Below, one piece after another: positions 59,619-64,000 of a DNA stretch of 64,000 nt. The notes below the pieces were generated by a model. The model did no database searches and was not told the DNA's origin. It was given only the letters and a program-made list of their open reading frames with translations. Source of the stretch: Marsupella aquatica (taxonomy: Eukaryota > Marchantiophyta); contig OZ316895.1 of assembly GCA_973895155.1 (NCBI GenBank), positions 22,382,001 through 22,446,000 on the forward strand, written 5' to 3'. Position 1 is the first letter of the stretch. Every line of letters starts with the position of its first letter. A program made the translations under genes and the position numbers.

Positions 59619-62600
59619 ATGGAGGTCTTCTCAGATGACGAGTTTTATGAAGCCAGGGACGACATCTCTTCGACTACCGGCTCAGACGAAAGTCCGGATG
59701 AGGATTTCGCCCCGGCCGCGGAGATCAGCGGTAGGCAAGAGCCACAAAGATCCGCCAGGCGGCAGCAGGGAAGGTCTAGCAAACCACCGAAGCACAATCA
59801 CCCTCCTCCCCCAGAATGGTTGACGGAATCCCGTTTCTCCGTCTGGCAGGACGGCCCCAAGTCCATTCAGGAGCGTCGCAGATTGCTATATGAACGATTC
59901 GGAATTTTAGGTAGAAACGACGGGAGGAGCGAAGGCGCGGACAATGTGAACGCAAGCCCTGACGGGCCACATGTTAGATTGACGAGATTCGGGATCAGAG
60001 AACATCTATTCCCAGCCAGGAAAGAAGTCGGGAGTAATTGGAATTCCACTGGTGCCGACATTGCCTCATCCGACCTCCCCTTCTCGAAAAAAATCAACGG
60101 ATCGACGACGGATTCTGCTAACAACAATGCGGGGGCAGCAGGGCATTCTGACAGCTTCGAAGAGAACAATCGTCTCCAGGACGGCGGGGAAAGCTCCCAG
60201 GGCAGCCTGAAGAATTTTGATCCTATCACATTGGGGAGATCCCGGTCCGACTCGGCGGCTCTTTCGGTCGATGGCAAGTTTGGGAATCTCGAAATGGGAC
60301 GTGCCACTACCCGGTCGGCGAGTGTCTCACCTCAATTTGTGCTCGGGATCGAGAGACTGAAGCAAACGAGTGGAGCGGTTCCAAGAGAAGGGGTTAAGAG
60401 GGGGCAGTCCACCTCGAAGCCTCCCACCGGCAGTCGGTATATAAGTGCCTCAAAATCTGTGCCCTCGGACTTGCACAATCTTTTAGCCAAGGATCTTGAG
60501 AAGGTGAGCAAGAATGGCACCCGAGCTTTTGCTGTAGACAAGCGAAATGCTCATCTGAATACCCCCACTGATAACTCTATTACTTCCAGTCCCACTCATG
60601 CTTTGGCTACTAGCAGGGAGACCATTTGTGCTGACGGCAGTCCTGTAACATCTCAGACTTGGGCCCTTGCTGATGGATCAGATTTGGACCCGTCCAATCG
60701 GCAATTATCTTCCAATAATCTTGGAGAATTCGTTGATGCAATACAGGACATTGTTAGAGAATTGCCCGACCACGATCGGAGCCCATCATTTGATGAGAAT
60801 AGCAGTGACGTTGCTCTCAAAATTAAGGATCTGGACAGCGGAAAGGAATTTATCATCAAGGAACGAGGAACAGGTGGAGACACGAAATTGAGGGAATTGG
60901 ACACAGGGAAGGAGCTGACCCTGGAAGAGTTCGAGAGTTCGTTAGGGCTCTCCCCTGTCATGCAAGAGGTGAGGAGGAGGGAGAGACAGCAAAGTAGTTT
61001 GGACGACGATTATGTTGGCCAAGGGGGCCAGGATTCTACGGCCTCCAGCAAAAAGAAGAAGAAATCCTTGTGGGTTAGGACAATGAAAGACTTTGCCAAG
61101 ACAGTTGGAGGAAGTTCCAAGTCGAAATCACAGCAGGATCCTTCTAAGGCGCAAAATGAAGGCAGCAGAGGGGAAAGTGGAGGTGAGGACCGAGAAGGAT
61201 CAGCTGGAAGAGGAATTCCTAGGGAGAATTCAGTTGATAAGAGTTGTAGTAAAGCAAGGAGCAAGAGGGTTTCGGATGACCCTCCCGAATCGCTTCGTCC
61301 TAGGTCACCTCAGCGTGTTAAGGTCCAGGTTTACAAAAAGAATTACAAAGACTTATCGGATCTGCACATGGGACAGGAAATTCAAGCCCACCATGGTGCC
61401 ATTTGGACAATGAAGTTTAGTTTGGACGGCCGCTACCTGGCCAGTGCTGGACAAGATCGGGTTGTTCATGTGAGGGAGGTGCTCGAGCATCCGTTTTCCA
61501 AGGACCCAGGTGCAAGGGATGGACAGGAGCCCAGTGGAGGGAAGGTCGACGCAGCCGGGGCTGCAACTCCTGAGCACTCGCAGCATTCACAAGAGGGCAG
61601 CCAAGGACGTAGAGCAAGTCTTCGCGGGTCTGTAGGGAGAAAGCAGTCCTCCAAGAAAAGCAGTTCGGCCAAACTTCCAAAGCTATTTTGGCTCTCCGAG
61701 ACAACACTCTGCTCCTTCAAGGGCCATACTGAAGATGTGTTGGACCTTTCATGGTCCCGCACAGAGGTATGCTCATGTTTCTTCAACCTTGCTTGTATAG
61801 TACCGCAGGTAGGGAGTTAAGGAGTTAACAGCATTGCTCCACTCCAGTGCCAAATCTGCTACTTTGTGCCTTGCTGTAAATGTATTCTCTTTCTCGTGCT
61901 GGACTTCATTTTCTCAGCACGTTCCAAGAGGACCTTTAGTTTAGAAGCTGTTTCCTCAAGCGATTGTTACCAAGGCTAGCCCAGATACATGCATTGTCTT
62001 CCTGAGCCTGGATTACTGAAGAGTCTCCACTGCAGGGCACAGTGCAAACGTCGTGTTCCGCAATTGCCCTATTCAAAATCAAGGATTTTTTTCTGATCTA
62101 GCAGGAAAGTATGAACAGCTATACTATACTTCAGATTATATATCTTAGCCTCGCCTGAGCTAGTATCGGAAAGGAAGAAATGAGACTTGATGGGTGACCC
62201 TGGATGACTGAAGCGTATCCAATATAGGTCCCAGTGCAAACGATAGATACCACATTAATGCCCATACGAAATCAAGAATTATTTTCTGATGTGGAACAGC
62301 TACATTATAGGCATGGATGAGAAACGAAGGGCACGATTCTTTGGTTTTGGGCAATCCAGATGTCAGGTCACATTTCATGGTACTGGGGAGCAGGAACCGG
62401 TATTTAATATGTAGGCCAATATCCGTTTACTTTCAGTCGCATGGGTAATCTGAAACTAATTCTGCCAAGTTTTGTAGACATTAGGGACTCGCAATGGGCT
62501 TGGTTTATGAAAGTAAGTAAGATCAATATCTTTAGTTCTGAGGAATGACCATTTAGGGATCCCATGTTTTAAACAGTTCCTAGGCATCTTCTAGTACTCT

Positions 62601-64000
62601 GATTCCGTGGGACCTATTTTAGCACTTTGTTAGGGTATCTATCTTGAACCTAAACGGATATAGCTCTCTTTCAATGCTACCTTTCCGTGAGATTTTTGCA
62701 CTTCTTTCCGAACGAGTGTTGGGATCTGGATGCTTATTTTTCATTACTGTACTGTACTTGAAGCAGTTTTTGCTGTCATCTTCGATGGATCAGACAGTTC
62801 GGTTATGGCACATGTCGTACAGCGAGTGTTTGAGAGTCTTCACACATAGTGACTTTGGTAAGTACTTTCTAAATGTTGAAGTTTTGTTGGCTTGTTGTAT
62901 GGCCTAACACAGTTGGAAATGTAAGTAAGCTCGCAAAAGTGGTTTGGTCTGGCAACTGCAAGCTTGTCTCTGTTTCTGGGGTAGGCGACAGGTGGTTGCA
63001 CATGGGAATTTCTCTATATAGGATACTGGTGGCACTAATTGGGAAGAGGATGTGGCGTAATGCAGTTACGAGCATTGAGTTCAGTCCAACGGATGACCGG
63101 TATTTCTTAAGTGGATCCCTTGATGACAAAGTTCGATTATGGAGCATTCCTGATCATCAAGTTGTGGACTGGAGTGATATTCGCGAAATGGTCACTGCTG
63201 CGAGGTACTCTCCCGACGGCAAGGTCTGTACCTTCCTCTTATTCCTTCATCTTTGTTATATCTTCTCAGTGTAGAGAAGCTATCTTGGGATTTCTATGGA
63301 TTTACCGTAGATGGAAGACATGTGCAAGATTTTGACAAATTGAAAAGAGGCTTATTATTTTTATTCATGGGGTTGACTATGCAGAGAGCAGTTATTGGCA
63401 CCTACAAGGGTACCTGTCGCTTCTATAACACAACAGGACAGAAGTTACAACTAGAGGGACAGCTTGAAGTGAAAAGTGCTCAATCGAAGAAGTCTCGTGG
63501 CAAGAAGATAACTGGCTTACAGGTATTCCAAAACGAAGAATTGATACTATGTAACTCTAGAATTCATATCTCCAGCTGTAGCGTTGCGAAGCTCTAAGTG
63601 GTACCAAGCTGGTAGGTGGAGTTTAGTAATTGAAAAAGCTTTCACTTTGAAGTGTTTTATGTGTTATTACACCCTGACGTTGGATTCGATCTGAATGAAG
63701 TTAGTATTGGCTGGTGCTTTGCAGTTTGTGCCAGGTGATTCCAACAAAGTTTTGATAACATCCAATGATTCCCGTGTGCGAGTTTATGATGGCCTCGCTT
63801 TGAATGTTAAATTCAAAGGTGACCATTTTCCAGCACTCTTTCTTTGAATTGATGTGATCAGTAATGTGCGTTTTGTCTCCACCTAGTTCGTCCCATGTCT
63901 TTGGCACGCTTCAAGTTGCACTCATGCCTTGATTTATACAACCGGGAAGCCAAATGTTCCCACATTGTGCTATGGTACAATAAGGTAGACTTTTTTGAAC
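59619..64000 (+). CDS. WDR44-like WD40-repeat protein, 5' part
   Basis: Exons 59619-61766, 62767-62857, 63066-63223, 63385-63522 and 63725-63818 join in phase; the gene runs past the right edge. The first 560 residues are acidic to Ser-rich and disordered (start MEVFSDDEFYEARDD), with the conserved plant segment PPPEWLTESRFSVWQDGPKSI-type near residue 65 and SIQERRRLLYERFG. WD40 repeats begin at HHGAIWTMKFSLDGRYLASAG, then LSWSRTE/FLLSSSMDQTVRLWHM, VTSIEFSPTDDRYFLSGSLDDKVRLW, VTAARYSPDGK, RAVIGTYKGTCRFY and VLITSNDSRVRVYDG. Animal WDR44 is a Rab11 effector on recycling endosomes; plant members are poorly characterised, so a membrane-traffic role is inference. Sequence after 63819 looks intronic; a frame after CACCTAG at 63886 does not fit the family. 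Confidence 0.85.

Noticed and set aside
63886-63985. Possible sixth WD40-gene exon
   Set aside because: Frame after the CACCTAG acceptor does not match the expected WD40 continuation, so it is more likely intronic.

Overview
The window is nuclear DNA of a plant. Genes are interrupted by GT-AG introns of about 75-1000 bp, the proteins match plant forms of conserved families, a run of the plant telomere-type repeat CCCTAAA is present, and gene islands are separated by AT-rich, repeat-laden DNA. A non-seed land plant (moss, liverwort or lycophyte) is my best guess. That is inference from gene structure and repeat content, not something the sequence proves. All exon limits were worked out by hand from splice motifs, codon phase and remembered family conservation.

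Layout. 30-1163 (-): membrane-anchored SGNH/PC-esterase gene. 1.2-5.7 kb: leader DNA and old duplications. 5709-14638: a complete Mutator-like (MULE) transposon with ~315-bp terminal inverted repeats and an 8-bp target-site duplication. It carries three apparently intact genes: a SWIM-type MULE transposase (-), a protein resembling the RPA70 C-terminal OB-fold (+), and an unrecognised cysteine-rich, acidic-tailed protein (+). 14.6-22.8 kb: repeats, including a 1.5-kb minisatellite with a 36-bp period. 22.9-28.8 kb (+): class-3 (DAG-lipase-like) membrane lipase. 30.5-33.0 kb (-): FtsJ-type rRNA 2'-O-methyltransferase with all four catalytic residues. 33.9-35.6 kb (+): ARPC3 of the Arp2/3 complex. 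37.3-42.3 kb: duplications, a palindrome-rich block and a degenerate retrotransposon gag. 42.9-52.4 kb (+): complete beta'-COP gene, 24 coding exons, 936 codons. 52.4-59.6 kb: repeats, then a GC-rich leader. 59.6 kb to the right edge (+): 5' part of a WDR44-like WD40 protein.

Two observations stand out. First, the MULE resembles the MuDR plan (convergent genes starting just inside opposite TIRs) but adds a putative single-strand-DNA-binding OB-fold protein and a third gene. Second, ARPC3 and beta'-COP, about 9 kb apart, begin with homologous ~600-bp 5' regions. In both, the first coding exon appears to hold only the ATG, immediately followed by a GT donor. A further tandem copy lies in beta'-COP intron 1 and an inverted fragment lies in ARPC3 intron 1, so a promoter/first-exon module seems to have been duplicated and reused by unrelated housekeeping genes.
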